NCBI GenBank assembly: GCA_964554185.1
Contig: CAZKNJ010000042.1
Span: 1-17,133, forward strand
Length of the DNA stretch: 17,133 nucleotides
Origin: CAZKNJ01 sp964554185
Lineage (GTDB): Bacteria > 4484-113
Direction: 5' to 3'
Part shown: piece by piece, positions 5,854-13,366 of the stretch
How the letters are laid out: every line of letters starts with the position of its first letter
Position numbering within the stretch: the stretch's first letter is position 1
Position numbers and translations under genes: made by a program
Notes under the pieces: model-generated
Database searches by the model: none
The model's input: the letters and a program-made list of their open reading frames with translations, nothing else
What the model was told of the DNA's origin: nothing

Positions 5854-6879
5854 ATGCCCATGGTAAAGCACGTGGACAGGCACGAACGCTTGAAGTGGTT
5901 CCACGGCGAAATCAAAGCAGAACGCTTCCCCAACGCCGCCAAGCTGGCCGAGCAGTTCGGCGTATCCACAAGCACGGCGCATCACGACATCGAAACGCTG
6001 CGCGAAGAACTGGGCGCACCGCTGTCATACGATCCGCACGAGCACGGATTCTCCTACGAGAGCGGCGGCTTTGAGCTGCCGCCGATGAACGGCTCGTTTG
6101 ACGAGGCGACCGCGCCGCCGGACGAGGGCAAGTTGACCGAAGGCGAACTGGTGCTGGTGGTGGCGGCGGAGATGATGGCCAAGCAGCACCGCACTTCGCC
6201 TTTCGCCGACGTCATCCAGCGCGCGTTTGAGAAGGTCACCGAGTCCATGGACGACACCGTTTCCTACGACCGCGAGAGCCTGAAGCGCATCCTGGAGGCC
6301 GACATTCACCCCTTCCCGCCGGTGGACCTCGGCGTGTTTGACGCGCTAGCGCGGGCGATTGAGCACCACGAGACCGTGGTGCTGAAGTACTTCTCCGGCC
6401 AGAAGGCCACGGTGACGGACAAGATCTGCGACCCGCTGCACATCATCAACTACAAGGACAACTGGTACCTGGTCGCATTCTGCCACGAGAAGAAGGCCTT
6501 CCGCGACTTCCTGATGAACCGCGTAATGGCCGTGGAGTACACCGGCGTGAAATCTGCGCCCTACACGGACTTCAACATTGACAAGCACAAGCGCGAGTCT
6601 CAGCTATTCCGCGGGATGGAGTCGCCGGTGGAAGTGGTCATCGAGTTTGACAAGTTCGCCGCGCACTGGATTCGGCTGCGGCCGGTGCATCCCACCCAGC
6701 ACATTGTGGAGCGCGCCGACGGTAGCCTGGAAATATCGTTTAAGGTGTACACCTTTGAGAACCTGCTGCGGTGGGTGCTCTCGTTCGGGGAGCATGCGCG
6801 GGTGCTGGCGCCGCTGGAGTTGCAGGAACGCGTGCACAAGACCATCGGCAAGATGAACCAGCTCTACAACCGGTTCTGA
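5854..6879 (+). CDS. WYL-domain transcriptional regulator (HTH-WYL-WCX)
   Basis: This is a 341-aa transcription factor of the usual layout. An N-terminal winged helix-turn-helix spans about residues 8-68 (FPNAAKLAEQFGVSTSTAHHDIETLR). A helical linker follows, then the WYL domain with the tripeptide at 204-206 in DNWYLVAFC. The C-terminal WCX region is about 250-341. WYL domains sense ligands, often nucleic-acid-like, and switch the attached DNA-binding domain; family members control DNA repair, defence or metabolism. No defence or phage genes are nearby, so the target is unknown. A clear promoter with an overlapping palindrome precedes it. ATGs at 5854 and 5860 are both possible starts, neither with a good ribosome-binding site. 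It converges on glyA with 6 bases between the stops. Confidence 0.92.
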   Translation: MPMVKHVDRHERLKWFHGEIKAERFPNAAKLAEQFGVSTSTAHHDIETLREELGAPLSYDPHEHGFSYESGGFELPPMNGSFDEATAPPDEGKLTEGELVLVVAAEMMAKQHRTSPFADVIQRAFEKVTESMDDTVSYDRESLKRILEADIHPFPPVDLGVFDALARAIEHHETVVLKYFSGQKATVTDKICDPLHIINYKDNWYLVAFCHEKKAFRDFLMNRVMAVEYTGVKSAPYTDFNIDKHKRESQLFRGMESPVEVVIEFDKFAAHWIRLRPVHPTQHIVERADGSLEISFKVYTFENLLRWVLSFGEHARVLAPLELQERVHKTIGKMNQLYNRF

Positions 6880-6885
6880 GTGCGG

Positions 6886-8214
6886 CTAGTCGTCGGCCGC
6901 TGCCTCTTTCGCCGCCGCCAGTTCGGCTTCTATCCGCTCCACTTCCGGCATGGCGTCCTTCCACGCCCACTCGTAGAGCGGATAGCGCGCGGTCAGCTCC
7001 GCCACGCCATTGATGATGGCGGCGTCGCTGGCTTCGCCCGCCGGCTCCAGCAGCGCCTGGCCGATGAGGGCGCCAATCTGCTTCATGTCATCCACGCCCA
7101 TGCCGCGGGTGGTCAACGCCGGCGTGCCCAGGCGGATGCCCGAGGCCTTCATCGGCGGCTCGGTCTCAAACGGGATGGTGTTCTTGTTGACGGTGATGTT
7201 GACCTCGTCCAGGCGCTTTTCCGCGTCAATGCCCAGCAAACCGCGGCTCTTCACGTCCACCAGCATCAGGTGCGTGTCGGTGCCGCCGGAGACGATGCGG
7301 AAGCCCTGCTCCGCCACCGCCGCCGCGAGCGCCTTGGCGTTATCCAGCACGCGCCGCTGATAGGCCTTGAACTCGCCGGTCATCGCTTCCTTCAGCGCCA
7401 CCGCTTTGGCCGCAATCATGTGCATCAGCGGGCCTCCCTGCACGCCGGGGAAAACCGCGCGGTCAATGTCCTTCTTCAGGTCCTTGGTGCACAGGATCAT
7501 GCCGCTGCGGGGGCCGCGCAGCGTCTTGTGCACCGTGGTGGTGACCACATGCGCGTGCGGCACCGGCGAGGGATGCAGCCCCGCCGCAATCAGCCCGGCG
7601 ATGTGCGCCATGTCCACCATCAAATACGCGCCCACCTCGTCCGCAATCTCGCGGAAGGTGGGGAAGTCCAGCGTGCGCGGATAGGCGCTGGCGCCGGCGA
7701 CGATGAGCTTGGGGCGGTGCTCCTTGGCTAGTTCGCGCAGCCGGTCGTAGTCCACCTGCTCGGTGTCCGACCGCACGCCGTAGGCGACGACTTTGAAGTA
7801 CTTGCCGGAGAAGTTGAGTGGGTGGCCGTGGGTCAGGTGGCCGCCGTCGGTAAGGTTCATCCCCAGCAGCGTGTCGCCGTGCTCCATCAGCGCCATGTAC
7901 ACCGCCATGTTCGCCTGCGCGCCGGCGTGGGGCTGGACGTTGGCGTGCTCGGCGCCGAAGAGCTGCTTGGCGCGCTTGCGGGCCAGGCTCTCGGCGATGT
8001 CCACGAACTCGCAGCCGCCGTAATAGCGCTTCTTGGGGTAGCCCTCGGCGTACTTGTTGGTCAGCGCGGTGCCCATCGTCTCCAGCACGGCCTCCGAGAC
8101 GAAGTTCTCCGAGGCGATAAGCTCCAGCTTCTCGTGCTGGCGGTGGTACTCGCGGATGACCGCCGCGTAGATTTCCGGGTCGGTTGTCTTGAGGTGTGAC
8201 AGGTATTCCTTCAC
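6886..8214 (-). CDS. glyA: Serine hydroxymethyltransferase
   Basis: This PLP enzyme converts serine and tetrahydrofolate to glycine and 5,10-methylene-tetrahydrofolate, the main source of one-carbon units. It is 442 aa. ELIASENFVS (31-40), the YYGGCEFVD loop (64-72), HAGAQANMAVY (96-106) and the acidic cofactor residue in VDMAHIAGL (200-208) are all present. The PLP-binding lysine is K230 in TTTVHKTLRGPRSG. The start is GTG at 8214: GAGGAG (8221-8226) is 6 bases before it, whereas the ATG at 8219 is out of frame and opens only a two-codon frame. A consensus TATAAT lies about 40 bases upstream. The leader is too short to hold a glycine riboswitch or T-box. Confidence 0.98.
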   Translation of the reverse strand: MKEYLSHLKTTDPEIYAAVIREYHRQHEKLELIASENFVSEAVLETMGTALTNKYAEGYPKKRYYGGCEFVDIAESLARKRAKQLFGAEHANVQPHAGAQANMAVYMALMEHGDTLLGMNLTDGGHLTHGHPLNFSGKYFKVVAYGVRSDTEQVDYDRLRELAKEHRPKLIVAGASAYPRTLDFPTFREIADEVGAYLMVDMAHIAGLIAAGLHPSPVPHAHVVTTTVHKTLRGPRSGMILCTKDLKKDIDRAVFPGVQGGPLMHMIAAKAVALKEAMTGEFKAYQRRVLDNAKALAAAVAEQGFRIVSGGTDTHLMLVDVKSRGLLGIDAEKRLDEVNITVNKNTIPFETEPPMKASGIRLGTPALTTRGMGVDDMKQIGALIGQALLEPAGEASDAAIINGVAELTARYPLYEWAWKDAMPEVERIEAELAAAKEAAADD

Positions 8215-8220
8215 CGCATG

Positions 8221-8226
8221 CTCCTC
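8221..8226 (-). promoter_or_regulatory. Shine-Dalgarno site fixing the glyA GTG start
   Basis: GAGGAG on the minus strand sits 6 bases from the GTG at 8214 and only one base from the competing ATG at 8219. Confidence 0.75.
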
Positions 8227-8251
8227 ATGTGCGCAGATTGGACCAGCGCCG

Positions 8252-8257
8252 ATTATA
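8252..8257 (-). promoter_or_regulatory. -10 box of glyA
   Basis: TATAAT on the minus strand in the divergent gap 8215-8307 predicts a leader of about 30 bases. No consensus -35 is visible at 16-18 bases. Confidence 0.5.
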
Positions 8258-8295
8258 GCATCGGGGGGTTTGCGGCCGGCGACCTTGCGATTCGT

Positions 8296-8301
8296 TATAA
8301 T
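8296..8301 (+). promoter_or_regulatory. -10 box of the 8308 gene, likely leaderless
   Basis: TATAAT ends 6 bases before the ATG at 8308, and the intervening TATCCC has no ribosome-binding site. Transcription would begin at or inside the start codon. No -35 is recognisable. Confidence 0.55.
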
Positions 8302-8307
8302 TATCCC

Positions 8308-9378
8308 ATGCTCACATACCGCGCTGTGATTGCCGCCGGGGTGGCGGCCGCCATCGCCTTGGCCGCGTTTACGCCCGGCGCTGCGGCCCAGCAGAAAGAC
8401 CCGACGATTGACCTGCTGCTGCAGTCCATGGTCATCTCGGTGGAGATACCGCTGCCAAGCTGGGAGGACGGCCCGGCCGAGTGGAAGGGCGTGGCGCCTG
8501 ATCTACGCTTCCTGCGGCGCACCGCGCCGGAGCTGGGCGACACCTCCGCGAAGTTCCTCAAAGATGAGAAGGAGTCCCTGAACAGCTCCGCCATCAACTC
8601 GCTAACCTACGGCAAGGGCACGCGCTACAACGGGCCGCGCGCGACGTTCATCAAGCAGGGGCAGGAACGCACGAGCGTGTCCTTCTACCTGGACCTATAC
8701 AAGTGGGGCTTTGAGTACATTAATAACCTCTCTACGGTCCCTTCTAATACCATGAAGATTGGCTCGGCTCCGCCGGTTTACCAGTACCGTTACACCAAGG
8801 AAGAGGGTATCGCCAAGGCCAAGGAGTACATCGACAAGTACACGCCGGGCGTGGGCACCGCCGGCGCCGGCTTCGGCATCAAGGAGGACACATGGTTTGA
8901 GCACGAAGGAGAAAGCCCCTTCGTTTATCGTCTGACCAAGACCTACAACGGCGTTCCGCTGGTGGACGACTATATCCAGGTCTCGCTGGACGGCGATAAG
9001 TACATCGTGAGTATCTCGTACTTCTGGTCGCAGGTGGTGGAGCCCTACGGCGATACCTACACGGCCATTGACGCCGGCCAGGCGCTGCAGAGCGCGAAGC
9101 TTATCGCGCTGGACGACTTTAACAACCAGCCGCCGCCGCTGACGCTCTTCAACATGCGCCTGGGATACGTGAACTACCGCAAGGACCCATCCATCGTGTT
9201 CCCGGTGTGGCTGCTGGACTGCCGCTGGCAGGAGACCGTGCGCATGGAGAATCCCGGCTACGACCAGAGGAAAGCCGAACAGCGCTACCTGGCTGAGGTA
9301 GTGAAGCACGATTACCTCATCGGCGTGGACGCGTTCTTTGCGACCAAGGTTGAGCTGGTGCCACCGTCGCTAAGGTAG
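8308..9378 (+). CDS. Secreted protein with FTP/PepSY-like segment, unknown function
   Basis: The start at 8308 opens a signal peptide (MLTYRAVIAAGVAAAIALAA, with cleavage likely near AAA-QQ at 27-28), and the -10 box is just upstream. The frame is open further 5' into the glyA promoter but that part is not credible. The mature protein (about 329 aa) has no membrane segment. Around residues 199-242, FVYRLTKTYNGVPL, then DDYIQVSLDGD and YIVSISYFW, resemble the FTP/PepSY motif of thermolysin-type propeptides and YcdB-like proteins (R-x-x-QTYNGVPVxGG...V.hD..G.VhSh). This is followed by AGQALQSAK, like the helix of PepSY repeats. PepSY domains often inhibit or chaperone secreted enzymes, but no peptidase is encoded here. 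The downstream lipoprotein begins 30 bases later, so the two are probably co-transcribed. Confidence 0.82.
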   Translation: MLTYRAVIAAGVAAAIALAAFTPGAAAQQKDPTIDLLLQSMVISVEIPLPSWEDGPAEWKGVAPDLRFLRRTAPELGDTSAKFLKDEKESLNSSAINSLTYGKGTRYNGPRATFIKQGQERTSVSFYLDLYKWGFEYINNLSTVPSNTMKIGSAPPVYQYRYTKEEGIAKAKEYIDKYTPGVGTAGAGFGIKEDTWFEHEGESPFVYRLTKTYNGVPLVDDYIQVSLDGDKYIVSISYFWSQVVEPYGDTYTAIDAGQALQSAKLIALDDFNNQPPPLTLFNMRLGYVNYRKDPSIVFPVWLLDCRWQETVRMENPGYDQRKAEQRYLAEVVKHDYLIGVDAFFATKVELVPPSLR

Positions 9379-9395
9379 CGCGGCGCGCTACTCAC

Positions 9396-9400
9396 GGGAG
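9396..9400 (+). promoter_or_regulatory. Ribosome-binding site fixing the 9409 start
   Basis: GGGAG ends 8 bases before the ATG at 9409. The in-frame GTG at 9400 overlaps this site, so ATG is preferred. Confidence 0.65.
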
Positions 9401-9408
9401 TGTTACAT

Positions 9409-11838
9409 ATGGGGAAGTTGATCCACCAACGTGGCGGCTTGCACGCCGCCTGCATCCTTACCGCTTGCGCCGCCGCTATGCTGCTTTACGCCTGCGCAGG
9501 GGGCGCGGGGCCCGCGGGATTTCATCGCGCTCCACAACCGTCAATCGCCAGCGCGCTGGTGGAGCTGGACGAGATGTTCGCACCTGCGGGGGTTGACTCG
9601 GCGCTGTGGGCTGAGTTGAAGGGCGCGCTGGCGAAGGCGTTAAGAGAACGGAGTAGTGACCTCCAGGTCACCACACCACTAATCTCGCGACCTGGAGGTC
9701 GCGAGTCCAGCCATATTGTATCCACCCCACCCACAGGCGCAAGTAATGCAGTCAACGACCTCGCAATCATCAACGATGCCGGCAGCCCGCGCCTCACCTG
9801 GCACTACCACAACCTGGGCGACTACGACCAGAGCGGCACGGTGAACATCGCCGACATCACGCCGCTCGCGGTGCATTTCGGCGAGACCCACAACGTAGTC
9901 ACGGAGCAGAACAGCCTTACCGCCGTGATTGACGGCAGCGGTAACGGGAAGGTGGACATCGCGGACGTCACCGCCATCGCCGTTGGCTTCGGCGTGAACT
10001 GCGCCGCCTACAAGATACAGAACGCGGCAACCGCCTTGTCGTCATCGTGGAGCGACCTGTTGGAAGTGCCGCAGGAGAACGGCACAGGAGACGGGCGGCT
10101 GGAGTATGCCATCACGGTTGGCATGGGCAGCGGCGAGTACTACCGCGTGGTGCCGGTGGACGGTGACGGCGTGGAGGGCGAGCCGAGCAACGTTCAGCGG
10201 TTCATGTCGGAACCACCGGAAGTAGTTGGGATCTCGCCGACTGGCGGGGTAACCGGCACGCAGGTGCCGTTCACTGCAACCGTTACCGGCTCGGAACCCA
10301 TCAGCGTGCAGTGGGACTTCGGCGACGGCGCAACCCCCCGGCTGCCCTACGGCAAGCAGGTCACGGTGACGCTGGGAGACGTTGGCGAGTATCCGTGCAG
10401 CGTAACTGCGAACAATGCGCTGGACTCCGATACGCTGGAGTTCACGCTGACGGTGGAGCTGGTTCCGCCTGATCCGCCGGACATCCAGTCGGTCACGCCG
10501 ACGAACGGGGTAACCGGCGCAGTGGTGCAATTCACCGCGGAAGTCACCGGCGATGAGCCATTCACCTATTACTGGGACTTCGGTGGAGGGGCAACACCCA
10601 ACACGATTAGCGAGGAGCAGCCGACGGTGACGCTCGGCGCGCCTGGCACATATGACACGGCTAACCTGCAAGTCGTAGGTCCGGGCGGGGAGGACACGCA
10701 CGATTTCGATCTCACGGTCCTTCCCGTTAGCACCGGCTTCAAAGTAATAGCAGCGGGAGTTGCGGCTAACCATCCAAGCATGGTGGTGGCGGACGGGAAT
10801 CCGGCTATCGCATTCACCAAACCTGGCGACGGCAGCGATGCAGTGTGCTATGTGCGGGCGAAAGACAACGCGGGTTTGCAGTGGGAGGACTATCGGGCGC
10901 TTCCGGGCAGCAACGGATTCTACTCAAACAACATGATGCGCATCATCGCGGGTAATCCGGCGGTGGCAAGCTCGGTCGGATCCATGATACCTGAATACGG
11001 GCGCATAGATTTCGCGCGGGCACAAGATCCGGTGGGTGACGCCTGGAATTCTGTAGTCCTGGTCTATGATGGTTTTCAAACCCACGCCACCGCGCCGGGG
11101 CTCATGGAAGTTGCCGGCCGACCCGCCCTCGCTTTCTCCAACGACTACAGCGAGAACTGCAAGCTGCTATACGTGCGGGCTGAAGATGCAGCGGGAAAGG
11201 ACTGGCCGACAGACTTCAGCGAAGTTGCAGAAGGATTAAGCAGCTCAAGTTATGCGCAAACCAGCATGGTATTCGCCGAGGGGAATCCGGCGATTCTCCA
11301 TACATGGTGGGACGGTGCTATCTATGTCCGCTCTAGCGACATCTACGGAAACGAGTGGGGCACGCCGTTTGACATAGCGTACATGTCATCCCGCTCCTCT
11401 ATGACGCTAATCGGGCATAATCCCGCGGTGGCGATAGAAACCGGCGGCGAGCTTCCGCATGCGCTGATCTACCGTCTGGCGCTGGACCCTGCGGGCGCCG
11501 AGTGGGGCGACGTAGTGACCGTTGTCAGCGACGAAGGCGAAGGCGTCGTCGGAAGCGGGGGAAGAATCTGCCTGGCGGAGATTAACGGCCGTCCAGCCAT
11601 TGCCTACAGCCATACGCCCGGGACGTTTCACTTCTTTGTTAAATACGTCGTCGCCAAGGATAACGAGGGGAGCGAGTGGAATGATCCCGTAACGGTAGAT
11701 CCCGCGACCGACGTGAGCGACGGCATCGCGCTGGCGGAAGTAGCCGGAGGACCAGCTATGGCTTATGGCAACCGCGTAGGAGAAGAGCTTATCTACATCC
11801 ACGCGGTGGATAACTTCGGCTTGGAATGGCCTGAATGA
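9409..11838 (+). CDS. Large lipoprotein: dockerin-like loops, two PKD domains, seven-repeat beta-propeller
   Basis: This is an 809-aa envelope protein. A lipoprotein signal ends in LLYAC with the lipid cysteine at C29. A low-complexity linker carries two palindromic DNA elements (9656-9705). Two dockerin-like calcium loops follow: DYDQSGTVNIAD at 138-149 and DGSGNGKVDIAD at 175-186. After a fibronectin-like stretch come two PKD domains (about 268-350 and 355-438) with WDFGDG and WDFGGG. From about 443 to the end are seven repeats of the form h-G-N-P-A-h-A ... YVRA.D..G..W; P-A recurs in each, and G-x-x-W ends each. The last repeat stops right after W, and an N-terminal strand GFKVIAAG could close the ring. 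No catalytic motif is seen; ligand binding or surface attachment is the likely role. Its stop overlaps the next start. Confidence 0.88.
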   Translation: MGKLIHQRGGLHAACILTACAAAMLLYACAGGAGPAGFHRAPQPSIASALVELDEMFAPAGVDSALWAELKGALAKALRERSSDLQVTTPLISRPGGRESSHIVSTPPTGASNAVNDLAIINDAGSPRLTWHYHNLGDYDQSGTVNIADITPLAVHFGETHNVVTEQNSLTAVIDGSGNGKVDIADVTAIAVGFGVNCAAYKIQNAATALSSSWSDLLEVPQENGTGDGRLEYAITVGMGSGEYYRVVPVDGDGVEGEPSNVQRFMSEPPEVVGISPTGGVTGTQVPFTATVTGSEPISVQWDFGDGATPRLPYGKQVTVTLGDVGEYPCSVTANNALDSDTLEFTLTVELVPPDPPDIQSVTPTNGVTGAVVQFTAEVTGDEPFTYYWDFGGGATPNTISEEQPTVTLGAPGTYDTANLQVVGPGGEDTHDFDLTVLPVSTGFKVIAAGVAANHPSMVVADGNPAIAFTKPGDGSDAVCYVRAKDNAGLQWEDYRALPGSNGFYSNNMMRIIAGNPAVASSVGSMIPEYGRIDFARAQDPVGDAWNSVVLVYDGFQTHATAPGLMEVAGRPALAFSNDYSENCKLLYVRAEDAAGKDWPTDFSEVAEGLSSSSYAQTSMVFAEGNPAILHTWWDGAIYVRSSDIYGNEWGTPFDIAYMSSRSSMTLIGHNPAVAIETGGELPHALIYRLALDPAGAEWGDVVTVVSDEGEGVVGSGGRICLAEINGRPAIAYSHTPGTFHFFVKYVVAKDNEGSEWNDPVTVDPATDVSDGIALAEVAGGPAMAYGNRVGEELIYIHAVDNFGLEWPE
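9656..9671. repeat. Inverted repeat inside the lipoprotein gene (copy 1)
   Basis: GTGACCT and AGGTCAC flank CC. The core is the reverse complement of the core of the second element 12 bases downstream. It lies in the low-complexity linker of the lipoprotein and is read in frame. Confidence 0.6.
9684..9705. repeat. Inverted repeat inside the lipoprotein gene (copy 2)
   Basis: Perfect 10-base arms CTCGCGACCT and AGGTCGCGAG flank GG. It shares ACCTGGAGGT, in opposite orientation, with copy 1. Such a strong hairpin in a coding region, in the least constrained part of the protein, suggests a dispersed palindromic element tolerated in frame. Confidence 0.7.
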
Positions 11839-12911
11839 GCTTGCGCCCCACTTACAGCGTGGCCATTGCAGGCGCGGGCCCGGCCGGCGCGATGGTGGTG
11901 AAGCACGTTCCTGCAGGTGTCGGCGCGCTGCTGATTGATGCCGGGGACAAGCTCGCCGGGAGTGCGCGCGAGAAGCTGTGCGGCGGAATGCTCACGGTGC
12001 AGGCGCAGCGGCTGCTGCCGGAGCTGCCCGCGGAGGTGCGCGCCGAGCCCTTCAAGACGCGCATTGAATACCACGACCTGGACAACCGCATCTTTGGGCG
12101 GATGCCCGTGGGATATGCCAACTGCCGGCGCGGGGCGCTGGACCGATGGCTACTGGAGACAGCGCTGGCGGAGACGAAGGCTCACGTGGAGTACCGACCG
12201 CGGACGCGGCTGCTGGGAGTTCGCGAGGCTGACGGGCTGTTGCGCCTGAAGTTGGATAACGGCGAAGCCACCGCTGAGTGCCTCATTGACTGCACCGGCT
12301 GGCGCGCGGTCGGGCGCTGGGCCCTGGGGATTAGCCCGGCGCCGCATCTGAACGCCGTGCAGGCGTCCTGCCGGATGGCGAAATCTCATCCGTACTACAT
12401 CTCGGTCTTCCACTCAGCCACGTCCCCATTCTTTGGCTGGTTCATCCCCAAGAGCGAAGTGGAGGGAGAGGTCGGCGCGGCGTTCGCACCCGAGGCCCGT
12501 GGCAGCGGCGAGGAGCTACTGCAGCCGTTCCTGGAGCACCTGCGGAATGCCGGGCTGGCGCTGGAGCCGGTGCGCTTTCAGGGTTGTCGGCTGACGCACA
12601 TCAACTCCGTCCGCGATATCTGGCTGGGCGGCGGGCGAGTGCTCGCCTGCGGGGAAGCCGCTGGTCTGGTCAGCCCCAGCAGCGGCGACGGCATTAGCTA
12701 TGCCCTCGCCAGCGGCCGGGCGGCCGCGCTGAACCTGTCCGGCGGAACGCTTGACCATGCGGGCTACCGAAGGCTGCTGCAGGCCGAGCTGGCGGAGCTG
12801 CGGCGCAATGTGGTCAAGGCTGCAATCCTGGCGCACCCGCTGAAGCGGCGCCTTGCCGCCGCTCTGCTTCCCCTCGCCCACCGGGGCGCGTACGAACGGC
12901 TCTCCTTGTAA
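11835..12911 (+). CDS. FAD-dependent oxidoreductase, geranylgeranyl reductase family
   Basis: This is a 358-aa flavoprotein. The FAD-binding Rossmann fingerprint GAGPAG is at 13-18. KLCGGML (47-53) matches the cysteine-glycine motif of the geranylgeranyl reductase family, and CTGW (153-156) is the mid-chain FAD contact. GWFIPK (201-206) is the palm-like segment, and ACGEAAGLVSPSSGDGISYA (271-290) is the second dinucleotide motif, in which the family has GDAAG...P..G.GI..A. Members saturate isoprenoid double bonds or act on other lipids or polyketides, so the substrate cannot be told. No membrane segment is present. ATG at 11835 overlaps the lipoprotein stop (ATGA), implying coupled translation. 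A new promoter lies right at its end. Confidence 0.88.
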   Translation: MSLRPTYSVAIAGAGPAGAMVVKHVPAGVGALLIDAGDKLAGSAREKLCGGMLTVQAQRLLPELPAEVRAEPFKTRIEYHDLDNRIFGRMPVGYANCRRGALDRWLLETALAETKAHVEYRPRTRLLGVREADGLLRLKLDNGEATAECLIDCTGWRAVGRWALGISPAPHLNAVQASCRMAKSHPYYISVFHSATSPFFGWFIPKSEVEGEVGAAFAPEARGSGEELLQPFLEHLRNAGLALEPVRFQGCRLTHINSVRDIWLGGGRVLACGEAAGLVSPSSGDGISYALASGRAAALNLSGGTLDHAGYRRLLQAELAELRRNVVKAAILAHPLKRRLAAALLPLAHRGAYERLSL

Positions 12912-12935
12912 TGGCGGGCGCGACTGCCCTATAAT
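12906..12935 (+). promoter_or_regulatory. Sigma-70-type promoter for the 12959-hisC-rsmD unit
   Basis: TTGTAA (12906-12911), an 18-base spacer and TATAAT (12930-12935) form a near-consensus promoter; the -35 overlaps the stop codon of the flavoprotein gene. AGGGGG at 12944-12949 serves as ribosome-binding site for the ATG at 12959. Confidence 0.7.
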
Positions 12936-12958
12936 GGCCTCACAGGGGGCACGAGGCA

Positions 12959-13366
12959 ATGACGCTTTTCAACTTCTTCACCACACTCGGAAGGATGTTC
13001 ACGGGGAAGGTTACGTACTACCACGAGTTTCTGTACAGCATGCGTGAAGGGCTGGAACCGCGCGAGCCCGCATACCTGCGCTGGGGAATGGCGACGAAGG
13101 AGGAAAAGCTGCCCCCCCGCACCGACATGGAAAAGGATGTGCCCCGCAAGCAGTATAGACTCCTGCTACGGGACAAGTTCGGCCTGCGCCCGGACGACAT
13201 ATTCTACTTCTCGGAAGACAAGAAGAAGGTGGACACGTGCCTTAAGAAGATACTTGAAGAGCTGAGGAGCAGGACCGCCAGCGAGTTCTACTATATGTGG
13301 ATAACGAACCGTAACGTGGATTTCCTCATCCACGTGAAGGACGACTTTGAATTCGAGGAGAAGTAA
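12959..13366 (+). CDS. Small soluble protein of unknown function, 135 aa
   Basis: Supported by its own strong promoter, a ribosome-binding site 9 bases upstream and an exact abutment with the next gene (TAA immediately followed by ATG). The protein is charged and soluble with no signal peptide. The N-terminal third is aromatic-rich (TLFNFFTTLGRMFTGKVTYY), the middle is lysine/arginine-rich, and the end is acidic (DDFEFEEK). I recognise no family. The tight join to hisC argues for coordinated synthesis with the aminotransferase, but gives no function. Confidence 0.8.
   Translation: MTLFNFFTTLGRMFTGKVTYYHEFLYSMREGLEPREPAYLRWGMATKEEKLPPRTDMEKDVPRKQYRLLLRDKFGLRPDDIFYFSEDKKKVDTCLKKILEELRSRTASEFYYMWITNRNVDFLIHVKDDFEFEEK

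Noticed and set aside
5854..6879. WYL regulator as part of a phage-defence island
   Set aside because: WYL proteins often control defence genes, but the neighbours here are a tRNA and glyA, with no nuclease, helicase or phage gene in view.
8215..8260. Glycine riboswitch or T-box in front of glyA
   Set aside because: The TATAAT box leaves a leader of only about 30 bases, too short for either element.
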